64,000 nt of DNA from an uncultured Christensenella sp. (GCA_910577055.1 CAJTKX010000001.1:248001-312000), one strand, 5' to 3'. Positions 34,950 through 41,545 are shown, numbered from the stretch's first letter. A program made the numbers and translations. Notes: generated from the letters alone by a model not told the origin.

Positions 34950-34978
34950 ATTATACCATAATTTACCGATTATGACAA
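34950..34978 (-). promoter_or_regulatory. Promoter of the aminotransferase gene
   Basis: TTGTCA (34973-34978), 17-bp spacer, TATAAT (34950-34955), minus strand. This leader is normal (about 20 nt) and has a Shine-Dalgarno, in contrast with the leaderless cases. Confidence 0.75.
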
Positions 34979-34993
34979 GAATTTAAAAGTGAA

Positions 34994-35020
34994 AAATCCC
35001 CCGTTCGGTACGGGGGATTT
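34994..35020 (-). terminator. Terminator of the spoIIA operon
   Basis: Stem AAATCCCCCG/CGGGGGATTT overlapping the last codon of sigF, followed by a short T-rich stretch on the minus strand. Confidence 0.8.
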
Positions 35021-35744
35021 AACCGGTTAAATCTTTTCTGAAATTTTCCATTATTCGGTTTTCTATACGCGATACTTGAACTTGCGAAACGCCGAGCATA
35101 TTTGCAACTTCGCTCTGCGTCATATCGCGGAAATAACGCAGCATTATTACTTTTCTGTCGCGTTCGGGTAGGCTTTCTATCGCCGTTTTCAGTTGCAAGG
35201 CATCGATTATGTCCTCTTGATTGTCCTCGACGGGAAGCTTTTCCAACAACTCTTGCCCCTTTTCGTCCTTGTAATCGCCTTGATTGTATATGGAAACGGG
35301 CATTTTTGTCGAGCCCATAGTGAACACCACTTCGCTTTCGGGCATATTGAATTCGTCGGCAATTATTTTCACGGACGGTTGCGTGCCGTGTTCGGTTGAA
35401 TACTTTTCGATAAAACGGTTAATCTCCTTTGCGCAACACTTTATCGCGCGGGACACCTTTATACTTCCGTCGTCGCGCATAAAGCGCTTGATTTCGCCCG
35501 CAATCATTGGCACGGCGTATGTTGAAAAACGCACGCCGAACGCTTCGTCGAAGCCGTTTATAGCCTTTAAAAGCCCCATTGAGGCAAGCTGATACAAATC
35601 GTCGTATTCCACTCCTTTATTAAGGTAACGGCGCACGATGCTTTTTATTAAGTTGTTATTCTCTAAAATAAGCGTTTCTTTTGCACCCTCGTCGCCCCGT
35701 TTCGCTTTGCGTATCAGGTCGTTCGTCTTTTCGACGTCAAGCAT
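35019..35744 (-). CDS. sigF: Sporulation sigma factor SigF (SpoIIAC)
   Basis: 241-residue sigma-70 family factor. Region 2 (GVEYDDLYQLASMGLLKAI, FGVRFSTYAVPMIAGEIKRF), region 3 (PSVKIIADEFNMPESEV) and region 4 (LPERDRKVIMLRYFRDMTQ, then VSQVQVSRIENRIM) are all present. The DDGSIKVSR stretch and its place directly after spoIIAB identify it as sigma F rather than sigma B or G. In spore formers it drives the first forespore programme. It overlaps spoIIAB by 8 bp. Confidence 0.95.
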   Translation of the reverse strand: MLDVEKTNDLIRKAKRGDEGAKETLILENNNLIKSIVRRYLNKGVEYDDLYQLASMGLLKAINGFDEAFGVRFSTYAVPMIAGEIKRFMRDDGSIKVSRAIKCCAKEINRFIEKYSTEHGTQPSVKIIADEFNMPESEVVFTMGSTKMPVSIYNQGDYKDEKGQELLEKLPVEDNQEDIIDALQLKTAIESLPERDRKVIMLRYFRDMTQSEVANMLGVSQVQVSRIENRIMENFRKDLTG

Positions 35745-36174
35745 TCTCCACTTCCGCTTTAAAACTTTTGGACATATAGACGACCGTGCCCTCGCCTTTT
35801 ATGGAATTCACTTTAAATTCGTCCATAAAAGTTTGCATAATGGTAAAGCCCATTCCCGAACGCTCGTCCGAAGGCGCGGACGTGTAGAAAGGCTGTATAG
35901 CTTGGTTTATATCCGCTATGCCCCTACCGGTGTCGCTGACCTTTATATGTAAGGCGTTTTCTTCTATTTCACATTCTATCGTAACAAGCCCCAAATTGCC
36001 CTTATAGGCATGAACGGTACAGTTTGTAACCGCCTCGGAAACGGCGGTTTTAACGTCCGACAAGTCGGAAAGGCTGGGGTTTAGTTCAAGACAGAACGCC
36101 GCAACCGCGTCGCGCGCAAAGGCTTGATTGCGGGGAAGTGAATAAAATTGAAGTTTTAAATAATTTTTCGTCAT
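35737..36174 (-). CDS. spoIIAB: Anti-sigma F factor SpoIIAB
   Basis: 145-residue GHKL serine kinase that holds sigma F inactive and phosphorylates SpoIIAA. The N box (VKTAVSEAVTNCTVHAY), the G1 motif (VSDTGRGI) and the G2 region (ERSGMGFTIMQTFMD) of the ATP site are intact. It lies between spoIIAA (13-bp gap) and sigF (overlap). Confidence 0.96.
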   Translation of the reverse strand: MTKNYLKLQFYSLPRNQAFARDAVAAFCLELNPSLSDLSDVKTAVSEAVTNCTVHAYKGNLGLVTIECEIEENALHIKVSDTGRGIADINQAIQPFYTSAPSDERSGMGFTIMQTFMDEFKVNSIKGEGTVVYMSKSFKAEVENA

Positions 36175-36187
36175 CTTTTTCGTCCTT

Positions 36188-36499
36188 TTACTCTGCTTTC
36201 GGTATGAGGGAATATATTCCGCTTATGTTAAGTATTTTGTCGGCGGCAAAATTGGGCTTGTCCACATACAGCGGAATGGAAAGCTTTGCCGCCTTTTTAT
36301 ATCTGCCGATTAAAAAACCTATGCCCGTCGAGTCCATAAACGCAACGTCGGAGAGGTTTATAACTATTTTGGAAACGTTGATATTGTCGTCAATCAGCTT
36401 GTCACACTTTGCACGGGCGGCTTGGGAGGCGCACTCGTCCATCTCGCCGGAAAGGCTTATGTAAAGAATTTTATTTTTGGTGTAACCGGTAACAATCAT
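36188..36499 (-). CDS. spoIIAA: Anti-sigma F factor antagonist SpoIIAA
   Basis: 103-residue STAS domain protein. The phosphorylated serine is in VAFMDSTGIGFLIGRY (around residue 56). When dephosphorylated it displaces sigma F from SpoIIAB. It is the first gene of the operon, with GGAG nine bases before the ATG. No SigA box is obvious upstream, consistent with SigH or Spo0A control in other spore formers, though I cannot identify such a site with confidence. Confidence 0.95.
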   Translation of the reverse strand: MIVTGYTKNKILYISLSGEMDECASQAARAKCDKLIDDNINVSKIVINLSDVAFMDSTGIGFLIGRYKKAAKLSIPLYVDKPNFAADKILNISGIYSLIPKAE

Positions 36500-36632
36500 T
36501 TCTTTTTCTCCGTGGTTTTTTTAAAATATTACTATAATTTCAAGGTCGCAATTTAAAACTTTTAGTCGATTTTTGTTAAATGCTGTTGAATGAGAAATTA
36601 TTAAAAATAGTTAAATTTGCTTTGAAAATTAC

Positions 36633-36661
36633 TTGACAAAATTTTGCGGGTATATTATTAT
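36633..36661 (+). promoter_or_regulatory. Promoter of the tRNA cluster
   Basis: TTGACA (36633-36638), 17-bp spacer, TATTAT (36656-36661), about 37 bp ahead of the first tRNA. Confidence 0.8.
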
Positions 36662-36697
36662 ATTTTAGCATTATGCGTTAAGCGTAATCCCCTTTAA

Positions 36698-36774
36698 GGG
36701 CCTTTAGCTCAGTTGGTTAGAGCGGTCGGCTCATAACCGATTGGTCCGCGGTTCGAGTCCGTGAAGGCCCACCA
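36698..36774 (+). tRNA. tRNA with CAU anticodon (Met or lysidine-Ile2)
   Basis: Complete 77-nt cloverleaf with encoded CCA. The acceptor stem GGGCCTT pairs with AAGGCCC, and the anticodon loop CTCATAA gives CAU. The body (TTTAGCTCAGTTGGTTAGAGC, CGGCTCATAACCG) resembles Firmicute tRNA-Ile(CAU) at least as closely as elongator Met. Anticodon alone cannot decide. Confidence 0.93.
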
Positions 36775-36794
36775 AAATTCTTTTTGGTAATAAG

Positions 36795-36848
36795 TGAGCA
36801 GTCGGCTCATAACCGATAGCGCGACTTTGAGTCCGTGAAGGCCCACCA
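36795..36848 (+). pseudogene. Decayed duplicate of the CAU tRNA
   Basis: Keeps the anticodon arm (TCGGCTCATAACCGA) and the 3' end (GTCCGTGAAGGCCCACCA) of the tRNA just upstream. It lacks the 5' acceptor strand and most of the D arm, and its variable/T region is altered (TAGCGCGACTTTGAG). It cannot fold as a tRNA. Confidence 0.85.
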
Positions 36849-36902
36849 CTTTATCGCCGCAAACTCAGTTTAACGCGACAAAACTTAATTAATTTATAAT
36901 TT

Positions 36903-36980
36903 GGCCCTATAGCTCAGTTTGGTTAGAGCGCCAGCCTGTCACGCTGGAGGTCGACGGTTCGAGCCCGTTTGGGGTCGCCA
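36903..36980 (+). tRNA. tRNA-Asp (GUC)
   Basis: 78 nt with CCA. Anticodon stem CCAGC/GCTGG around CTGTCAC gives GUC. Acceptor GGCCCTA/TGGGGTC contains G-U pairs. It is a queuosine target (GUN anticodon). Confidence 0.96.
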
Positions 36981-37010
36981 AATTTTTTTAAAGCGCCGAA
37001 AGGCGCCCAC

Positions 37011-37086
37011 GCCTCGGTAGCTCAGATGGTAGAGCGGTGGACTGAAAATCCATATGTCGGCGGTTCGATTCCACCCCGAGGCACCA
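37011..37086 (+). tRNA. tRNA-Phe (GAA)
   Basis: 76 nt. Acceptor GCCTCGG/CCGAGGC, anticodon loop CTGAAAA, encoded CCA. Confidence 0.97.
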
Positions 37087-37103
37087 CCCGAACGGGCGGA
37101 ATT

Positions 37104-37179
37104 GCTGGTGTAGCTCAATTGGCAGAGCAGCTGATTTGTAATCAGCAGGTTGTGGGTTCGATTCCAATCACCAGCTCCA
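37104..37179 (+). tRNA. tRNA-Thr (UGU)
   Basis: 76 nt. Acceptor GCTGGTG/CACCAGC with discriminator U, anticodon loop TTTGTAA giving UGU, encoded CCA. Confidence 0.96.
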
Positions 37180-37212
37180 CTTTACCCCGTTTAAACGGGG
37201 TAAATTTAATAT

Positions 37213-37297
37213 GGGCGGTTTGCAGAGTGGCCAAATGCATCAGACTGTAAATCTGACGTCTCCGACTTCGGTGGTTCGAATCCACCACCTCCCACCA
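37213..37297 (+). tRNA. tRNA-Tyr (GUA), class II
   Basis: 85 nt with a long variable arm. Anticodon loop CTGTAAA gives GUA, T-arm GGTGG/CCACC. The acceptor stem GGGCGGT against ACCTCCC has a C-U mismatch at pair 4:69, where GGGAGGT would be fully paired. Queuosine target. Confidence 0.95.
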
Positions 37298-37302
37298 AGA
37301 AT

Positions 37303-37338
37303 AATGTCGTATTTTGTCGAAAAACAAAATACGACATT
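37303..37338. terminator. Bidirectional terminator between tRNA cluster and lipoprotein gene
   Basis: 15-bp perfect stem (AATGTCGTATTTTGT with its complement) followed by TCTTTTATTTCTTTT on the plus strand. It also ends the convergent lipoprotein gene. Confidence 0.9.
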
Positions 37339-37342
37339 TCTT

Positions 37343-37750
37343 TTATTTCTTTTTATAAATTAAATATGACAGTGTTTGATTTACAGATATATAAATATGA
37401 ACTTCTTTGTTTACAAATTTAGCCCCTTTAATAATAAATGTTGGCACTTCCGAAAATCTTATATTGATATCATTTTCAGATATTGTCGCCTTAACGTTTT
37501 TTGTTTCTTTGCCGTTCAAAATTACCTTGTCGTCGTTTATAATAATTTTATCACCTAAACAGTCAATTCCGTTGGCAACGTGCGGGTAGTCGGATAGAGT
37601 TTTATCGTTAATATCCAATAAAATACAATCGCCGTTCACGTCTATAACAACTTGTTTAACGACATAAGTTTCTCCGCTTTCCAAACAACCCGCAAGAATT
37701 ATACATATCATACTGCATAAAAGTAGTAATATACTAACCGCCTTTTTCAT
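37343..37750 (-). CDS. Small lipoprotein of unknown function (135 aa)
   Basis: Start at the ATG at 37750, preceded by GGAGG; the frame is open 8 codons further, but without a ribosome site. Residues 1-22 are a lipoprotein signal ending in ILAGC (Cys22). The rest is a beta-rich domain (YVVKQVVIDVNGDCILLDI, then KIIINDDKVILNGKE) with no motif I recognise. AT-rich and without homologous neighbours, it may be accessory. The 72-bp repeat copy A lies directly upstream. Confidence 0.65.
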   Translation of the reverse strand: MKKAVSILLLLCSMICIILAGCLESGETYVVKQVVIDVNGDCILLDINDKTLSDYPHVANGIDCLGDKIIINDDKVILNGKETKNVKATISENDINIRFSEVPTFIIKGAKFVNKEVHIYISVNQTLSYLIYKKK

Positions 37751-37806
37751 TTCAACCTCCATCTTATTCTTCATATGCGTAGCTTGGATAAAACGATATA
37801 ATAATA

Positions 37807-37878
37807 AGGTTCAACCTTTATGTCTGTCCGCTACCCAATTCGGCAGTTGAGTACACTATTTATCATTCATCATTGACA
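37807..37878 (+). repeat. 72-bp dispersed repeat, copy A
   Basis: About 80% identical and gap-free with 41122-41193, in the same orientation. Ends in TTATCATTCATCATTGACA and is followed directly by a terminator-like hairpin (37880-37927), as is copy B. Confidence 0.85.
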
Positions 37879-37879
37879 C

Positions 37880-37927
37880 AAAGACACACGCAAAAAGAGC
37901 TTATAAAACTCCGCTACGTGTGTCTTT
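37880..37927 (+). terminator. Terminator-like hairpin after repeat copy A
   Basis: Stem AAAGACACACG/CGTGTGTCTTT with a 26-nt loop followed by TTCC. Weak as a terminator because the loop is long. The rest of 37928-38035 shows nothing I recognise. Confidence 0.5.
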
Positions 37928-38035
37928 TTCCATTTAAAATGTCCTTTTTGCGCAAGTTGACGCTTGCCATGACAGGATATGATTTTCTTTATCTTGCATT
38001 TCACTGTTTCCGAGTCAGACACAACAAAAAGAGCT

Positions 38036-38071
38036 TAATAAAAAAGCGGACGTCCGTCCACTTTTTTATTA
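38036..38071 (-). terminator. Terminator of the que operon
   Basis: Long inverted repeat TAATAAAAAAG ... CTTTTTTATTA with inner GGAC/GTCC, overlapping the queF stop. Confidence 0.75.
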
Positions 38072-38560
38072 TCTGTTGTCGACTTTTTCGGGATACATAT
38101 CATGGTGCGAAAGCCTGTCCCAGGCTACCTGTTCCCACTTGGTGCCCTTTTTTCCGTAGTTACAGTAAGGGTCAATGGAAATTCCGCCGCGGGGCAGAAA
38201 TTTGCCCCATACTTCGATATATGCGGGGTCCATCAAATCAATAAGGTCGTTCATAATTATATTCACGCAGTCTTCATGAAAATCACCGCGGTTTCTGAAA
38301 CCGAAAAGATACAGTTTTAAAGACTTGCTTTCAACCATCTTTTCGTGCGGCACGTACGAAATATAAACAGTTGCAAAATCCGGCTGACCCGTAATAGGGC
38401 AAAGGCTTGTGAATTCGGGACAGTTGAACTTTACGAAATAGTCCCTTTCAGGGTGTTTATTTGCAAATGTTTCCAAAACGGACGGGTCGTAAGTTTGCGG
38501 ATATTTAACGTTGTTGTTACCGAGCAGGGTAATACCTTCGTTCTGTTTTTCTCTTGACAT
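38069..38560 (-). CDS. queF: NADPH-dependent 7-cyano-7-deazaguanine reductase QueF
   Basis: Reduces the nitrile of preQ0 to the aminomethyl of preQ1, the substrate of Tgt. The 163 aa match the short (YkvM-type) QueF. The catalytic cysteine lies in FTSLCPITGQPDFA (about residue 54), the QueF NADPH motif is ESKSLKLYLFGFRNRGDFHE and the C-terminal end is RGGISIDPYCNYG. Last gene of the five-gene operon, 1 bp after queC. Confidence 0.97.
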   Translation of the reverse strand: MSREKQNEGITLLGNNNVKYPQTYDPSVLETFANKHPERDYFVKFNCPEFTSLCPITGQPDFATVYISYVPHEKMVESKSLKLYLFGFRNRGDFHEDCVNIIMNDLIDLMDPAYIEVWGKFLPRGGISIDPYCNYGKKGTKWEQVAWDRLSHHDMYPEKVDNR

Positions 38561-38561
38561 A

Positions 38562-39248
38562 TTATTCTCCTTTTATTGCAGGGTCTTCTATCCCGTTGGC
38601 TTTAAATGCCGCGGAGCGGTCGCGGCAAGTAGCGCATACGCCGCAAGGTTTTCCGCCGCCTGAATAACAGCTCCACGTATATTTATACGGAACGCCGAGT
38701 TTAAGCCCCATTTGTACAACCTGAGATTTGTTTAAATTTACAAATGGCGCAAGAATTCTAAGCTGTCCGCCGCTGCCCGTATAAATAGCCTCGCCCATCG
38801 CGGAATTGAATTTTTCGCTGCAATCCGGATAGGCGTTGCCTGCCGCGTCGTCGCTGTGTGCACCGTAATAAATCACCTCGCACCCGCACGACAGAGCAAC
38901 ACTTGCCGCCGCCGAAAGAAACAGCCCGTTCCTGAAAGGGACGTAAGTTGAAACGGGCTTGCCGCCCGTTACGGAAAGTTGTTCTGCATAACTTTGCAGA
39001 GGTATATCATTTGGCGAATCCGCTAAGAGCGAGCAGTCTGAACCTTCAAATATGACTGAAAGGTCAAGCCGCTTTAAAGCAACGCCGTAAAAATCGGCAA
39101 CTTTTTGCGCTGCGGCGAGTTCTTTACTGTGAGTCTGCCCGTAGTAAACTGAAAGGGCGGAAACTTCCGCCGCGCCGTATTTTTGAACCGCCAGTCCAAG
39201 ACAGGTTGCGCTATCCACGCCGCCGCTTAATAAAACGAGCGCTTTCAT
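38562..39248 (-). CDS. queC: 7-cyano-7-deazaguanine synthase QueC
   Basis: ATP-dependent conversion of CDG to preQ0. 228 aa with the N-terminal PP-loop LLSGGVDSATCLGLA, central VPFRNGLFLSAAAS and YYGAHSDDAAGNAYPDC, and the C-terminal zinc site CYSGGGKPCGVCATCRDR. The ATG overlaps the folE stop by 4 bp. Confidence 0.98.
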   Translation of the reverse strand: MKALVLLSGGVDSATCLGLAVQKYGAAEVSALSVYYGQTHSKELAAAQKVADFYGVALKRLDLSVIFEGSDCSLLADSPNDIPLQSYAEQLSVTGGKPVSTYVPFRNGLFLSAAASVALSCGCEVIYYGAHSDDAAGNAYPDCSEKFNSAMGEAIYTGSGGQLRILAPFVNLNKSQVVQMGLKLGVPYKYTWSCYSGGGKPCGVCATCRDRSAAFKANGIEDPAIKGE

Positions 39249-39817
39249 ACTCTGTCCCCCAAAAGATTTTGCAGGGTAACGTCGTCTTTAAACGCACCCA
39301 AATAAGTTTTGGTAACAGTTTTTGACGATACGTTTTTTATCCCGCGCGAAGTCATACAGCTGTGACAGCCTTCTATCCTAACGCCGACGTCAGGCGATAA
39401 AGCCGCAAGCGAAATTATCTCGGCAACGTCCCGTCCCAGACGCTCCTGTAATTGCAACCGCTTTGCTGCCATATCGCAAATGCGCGCAATTTTGCTAAGC
39501 CCCAAAACTCTCCCGCGCGGTACGTACGCCACGTCTACTTTCATATCGTACATAAGCGCCATATGATGTTCGCAATAGCTGAACACGCTTATGTCCTTTA
39601 TAACAACAGCGCCGCCTGAATTCGGGTCGGACGGAACTTCGAAAGTTTTTCCAAACATTTCCGCAATTTCAGTGTTGGTATATTTAATTCCTTCAAACGC
39701 CTCTTCGTACATTCGCGCCACGCGGGCGGGCGTTTCGCGCAGACCTTCCCTGTTGGGGTCTTCACCTATGGCGACCAATAACCCACGGATATGTTTTTCT
39801 ATTTCTTTAATATCCAT
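39245..39817 (-). CDS. folE: GTP cyclohydrolase I (FolE)
   Basis: Makes 7,8-dihydroneopterin triphosphate from GTP, the shared precursor of folate and queuosine. 190 aa with zinc ligands in VFSYCEHHMALMYD and EGCHSCMTSRGI, and the conserved GLSKIARICDMAAKRLQLQE. Its place between queE and queC shows it feeds QueD here. Confidence 0.98.
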   Translation of the reverse strand: MDIKEIEKHIRGLLVAIGEDPNREGLRETPARVARMYEEAFEGIKYTNTEIAEMFGKTFEVPSDPNSGGAVVIKDISVFSYCEHHMALMYDMKVDVAYVPRGRVLGLSKIARICDMAAKRLQLQERLGRDVAEIISLAALSPDVGVRIEGCHSCMTSRGIKNVSSKTVTKTYLGAFKDDVTLQNLLGDRV

Positions 39818-39825
39818 ACTTTCTC

Positions 39826-40491
39826 CTATACCCCGCGCAAATCGGGTTCCCAGATAATTTTATGCAACTGTAATTGTAGGCGTACGCCGTTAAGCTTACG
39901 CTCTTTCATAAACTCTACTATTTCTTCGGGCTTTATTTTTCCGAACACCGGGCTGAAATACACGCGGCATCTGTCCGTAAGTCCGTACCCGTTTATAATT
40001 TCTTCCGCACGAACTAAATCGCCCTTATCCCCAACCACAAATTTGACAGCGTCCCGTAGCGTAAGGTAAGAAAAGTTTTCTGTCAGCATATGTTTTTCCA
40101 TTCCGCTGGAAGGAAGTTTATAATCAGCGGTAACGGCGGGTCGTGGCAAAATTGAAACAATATTTTTCAACGGCACGCTTCCGTTGGTTTCTATTTCTAC
40201 TTCAACTCCCGATATGCCAAGCAGTTCTATAAGAAACGCTATATCCGCCTGTAAAAGCGGCTCGCCGCCCGTCAGTGTAACGTTTTTTACCCCCGTCGAT
40301 TTTACGTATTCAACAAGCTCTTCCGCAGAAGTAAGTTCATATTTTACGTCGGCCGTATTTGCCCAGCGCGTGTCACAGTAACCGCAATTAAGATTGCAGC
40401 CGCAAAACCGCAAAAACACGGCAAGCTCACCCGCGCGCGGACCTTCGCCGTTTATGCTTAAAAACTTTTCGGCAACTTTAAAACAGTACAT
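39826..40491 (-). CDS. queE: 7-carboxy-7-deazaguanine synthase QueE
   Basis: Radical SAM ring-contraction enzyme. The 221 aa begin MYCFKVAEKFLSINGEGPRAG, with cluster motif CGCNLNCGYCD (CX3CX2C) and TGGEPLLQ. I use the ATG at 40491, one base past the queD stop with GGTGAG as ribosome site; a GTG at 40500 is also open. Substrate 6-carboxytetrahydropterin comes from QueD. Confidence 0.96.
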   Translation of the reverse strand: MYCFKVAEKFLSINGEGPRAGELAVFLRFCGCNLNCGYCDTRWANTADVKYELTSAEELVEYVKSTGVKNVTLTGGEPLLQADIAFLIELLGISGVEVEIETNGSVPLKNIVSILPRPAVTADYKLPSSGMEKHMLTENFSYLTLRDAVKFVVGDKGDLVRAEEIINGYGLTDRCRVYFSPVFGKIKPEEIVEFMKERKLNGVRLQLQLHKIIWEPDLRGV

Positions 40492-40492
40492 A

Positions 40493-40912
40493 TCACTCAC
40501 CGTATACCGCGCAGTTTTCGGGCGATTCGTACACTTTCACGCTTAAAACGGGCAAACCTTTTTTGCAAAGTTCGGCGTATATGTACTCGGCAAAGTTTTC
40601 TGCAGTTGGCCTGAAATCCGTTTCAACCAATGAAAACCCTTCTTCTTTGAGTGCGGAAACAGTTGCAGGTTTTAAGGTGTTTTTTTCGTAAATAAGCGTA
40701 TGGTCAAAGCCTTCAGCAAGCTCTTTTACCGCTTTCTTAAAATCGCCGAAGTCCAAAAGCATACCGCGCTTTTCGCCGCTTACTTGCAATTTGCCGCCGC
40801 TTATCTTTACTTCCGCAACCCAGTGGTGACCGTGGATATTTGCGCACTTGCCCTTATATCCGTGAAGAAAGTGTGCGCTGTCAAAACAAGCCGAAGTTTT
40901 TAAATAATACAT
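40493..40912 (-). CDS. queD: 6-carboxytetrahydropterin synthase QueD
   Basis: First gene of the operon, 139 aa from the ATG at 40912 (Shine-Dalgarno AAAGGGAG); the longer frame to 40960 runs into the leader terminator and is unlikely. Zinc-binding histidines are in FDSAHFLHGYKGKCANIHGHHW, the catalytic Cys is in GKCANIHGH, and FDHTLIYE and YESPENCAVYGE complete the family pattern. Expression is probably controlled by the preQ1 riboswitch in the leader. Confidence 0.96.
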   Translation of the reverse strand: MYYLKTSACFDSAHFLHGYKGKCANIHGHHWVAEVKISGGKLQVSGEKRGMLLDFGDFKKAVKELAEGFDHTLIYEKNTLKPATVSALKEEGFSLVETDFRPTAENFAEYIYAELCKKGLPVLSVKVYESPENCAVYGE

Positions 40913-40928
40913 TTCTCTCCCTTTGCGC

Positions 40929-40959
40929 AAAAAAATGCAGCCGCAACAAAACGACTGCA
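40929..40959 (-). terminator. Leader terminator (expression platform) of the que operon
   Basis: Stem TGCAGTCG/CGGCTGCA followed by seven T, ending 16 nt before the queD ATG and just ahead of its ribosome site. A terminator in this place upstream of the first gene implies transcription attenuation. Confidence 0.85.
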
Positions 40960-40984
40960 CCTAAAAAGACTATTTCTATTCAGA

Positions 40985-41030
40985 TGCCCTGGTTTTGTTT
41001 AACGACAGGATGGCGCAAACGAACTGTCCG
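40985..41030 (-). promoter_or_regulatory. PreQ1-I riboswitch aptamer (probable)
   Basis: On the minus strand: P1 GACAG/CTGTC around a 15-nt loop, followed by the A-rich tail GTTAAACAAAACCAGGG. The tail nearly matches that of the Thermoanaerobacter preQ1-I aptamer (GUUAACAAAACAAGG), which folds back on P1 as an H-type pseudoknot. It sits between a strong promoter and a leader terminator of the preQ1 biosynthesis operon. Sensing of preQ1 or preQ0 is inferred from these matches. Confidence 0.75.
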
Positions 41031-41043
41031 TTTAATTGACTAT

Positions 41044-41072
41044 ATAATACTACACCATAGCGCGTATGTCAA
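41044..41072 (-). promoter_or_regulatory. Promoter of the que operon
   Basis: TTGACA (41067-41072), 17-bp spacer, TATTAT (41044-41049), minus strand. Predicted leader about 125 nt. Confidence 0.85.
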
Positions 41073-41121
41073 CTCAATCAAAGTGTTTATACGCTGCTTA
41101 GTTTCAAAATAGCGGCTAATT

Positions 41122-41193
41122 AGGTTCAATCCCTGTGTCTGTCTGCTACCCTTTTCGGCGGTTAAGTACGCTACTTATCATTCATCATTGACA
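41122..41193 (+). repeat. 72-bp dispersed repeat, copy B
   Basis: Same length and orientation as copy A at 37807. The two copies bracket the complete que operon. Runs straight into the first hairpin of the 144-bp repeat. Confidence 0.85.
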
Positions 41194-41335
41194 GAATAAC
41201 AGCACCTCTTTTGAGGTGCTGTTATTCTGTTTGCAAGGAGGTTGTATAAGAAGAAGCGATACCGTTCGACTGAGCGGAGCGAAGGTTTGCCGTTTCCCGC
41301 TTGCGGGAAACGGCAATACACACCACCTCCCACCA
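41192..41335 (+). repeat. 144-bp direct repeat, copy 1
   Basis: Identical to 41971-42114 except for one base (A/T near 41310). Structure: a 17-bp perfect hairpin (CAGAATAACAGCACCTC and complement), GGAGGTTGTATAAG, a REP-like TTCGACTGAGCGGAGCGAA, a second 14-bp hairpin (TTGCCGTTTCCCGC and complement), and an end CACCACCTCCCACCA identical to the 3' end of the tRNA-Tyr gene at 37283-37297. GGAGGT near its middle could pair with the terminal ACCTCC like an acceptor stem. Confidence 0.9.
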
Positions 41336-41393
41336 ATAGCAACCTAAAACGAACCACTTTTTGTGATAGTTTAGGTTGCTTTTATTTTTTGCA
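41336..41393 (+). terminator. Terminator-like hairpin after 144-bp repeat copy 1
   Basis: AGCAACCTAAAAC paired with GTTTAGGTTGCT (one bulge) followed by TTTATTTTTT. Differs completely from the hairpin after copy 2. A separate GC-rich palindrome (GCGCGCGGC-GTA-GCCGCGCGC) follows at 41401-41421. The remaining bases to 41478 show nothing I recognise. Confidence 0.6.
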
Positions 41394-41478
41394 AAGAAGC
41401 GCGCGCGGCGTAGCCGCGCGCTCGTTATATCAAGCACCCGCCACAGTGCCATTTTTAGTTTTTGCTTATGTAATACAC

Positions 41479-41507
41479 TTGAAATAACCTTTCGTTTTTG
41501 TTATAAT
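41479..41507 (+). promoter_or_regulatory. Promoter of the orphan gene at 41546
   Basis: TTGAAA (41479-41484), 17-bp spacer, TATAAT (41502-41507). The leader that follows is similar to that of the GNAT gene at 55818. Confidence 0.75.
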
Positions 41508-41545
41508 GATTGTACAATAAACAATAATTTAGCAGAGGATTTAAA

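Noticed and set aside
36969..37250. A 93-codon plus-strand open frame across three tRNA genes
   Set aside because: It is the well-known spurious translation of adjacent tRNAs (AQMVERWTENPYVGGSIPPR type); the tRNAs explain the sequence.
36698..37297. CRISPR-like periodicity in the tRNA region
   Set aside because: The repeated elements are the D-arm and T-arm consensus of tRNAs; spacing and sequence differ from CRISPR. No CRISPR array was seen anywhere in the window.
37142..37327. A 61-codon minus-strand frame over tRNA-Thr and tRNA-Tyr
   Set aside because: Antisense of tRNA genes with no ribosome site; no protein expected.
40913..40960. Longer queD start at 40960
   Set aside because: It would begin inside the leader terminator, whereas the ATG at 40912 follows AAAGGGAG and matches family starts.
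41222..41487. Open frames on both strands over the 144-bp repeat
   Set aside because: They cover hairpins and have no codon pattern or ribosome site; the same frame is broken in copy 2.
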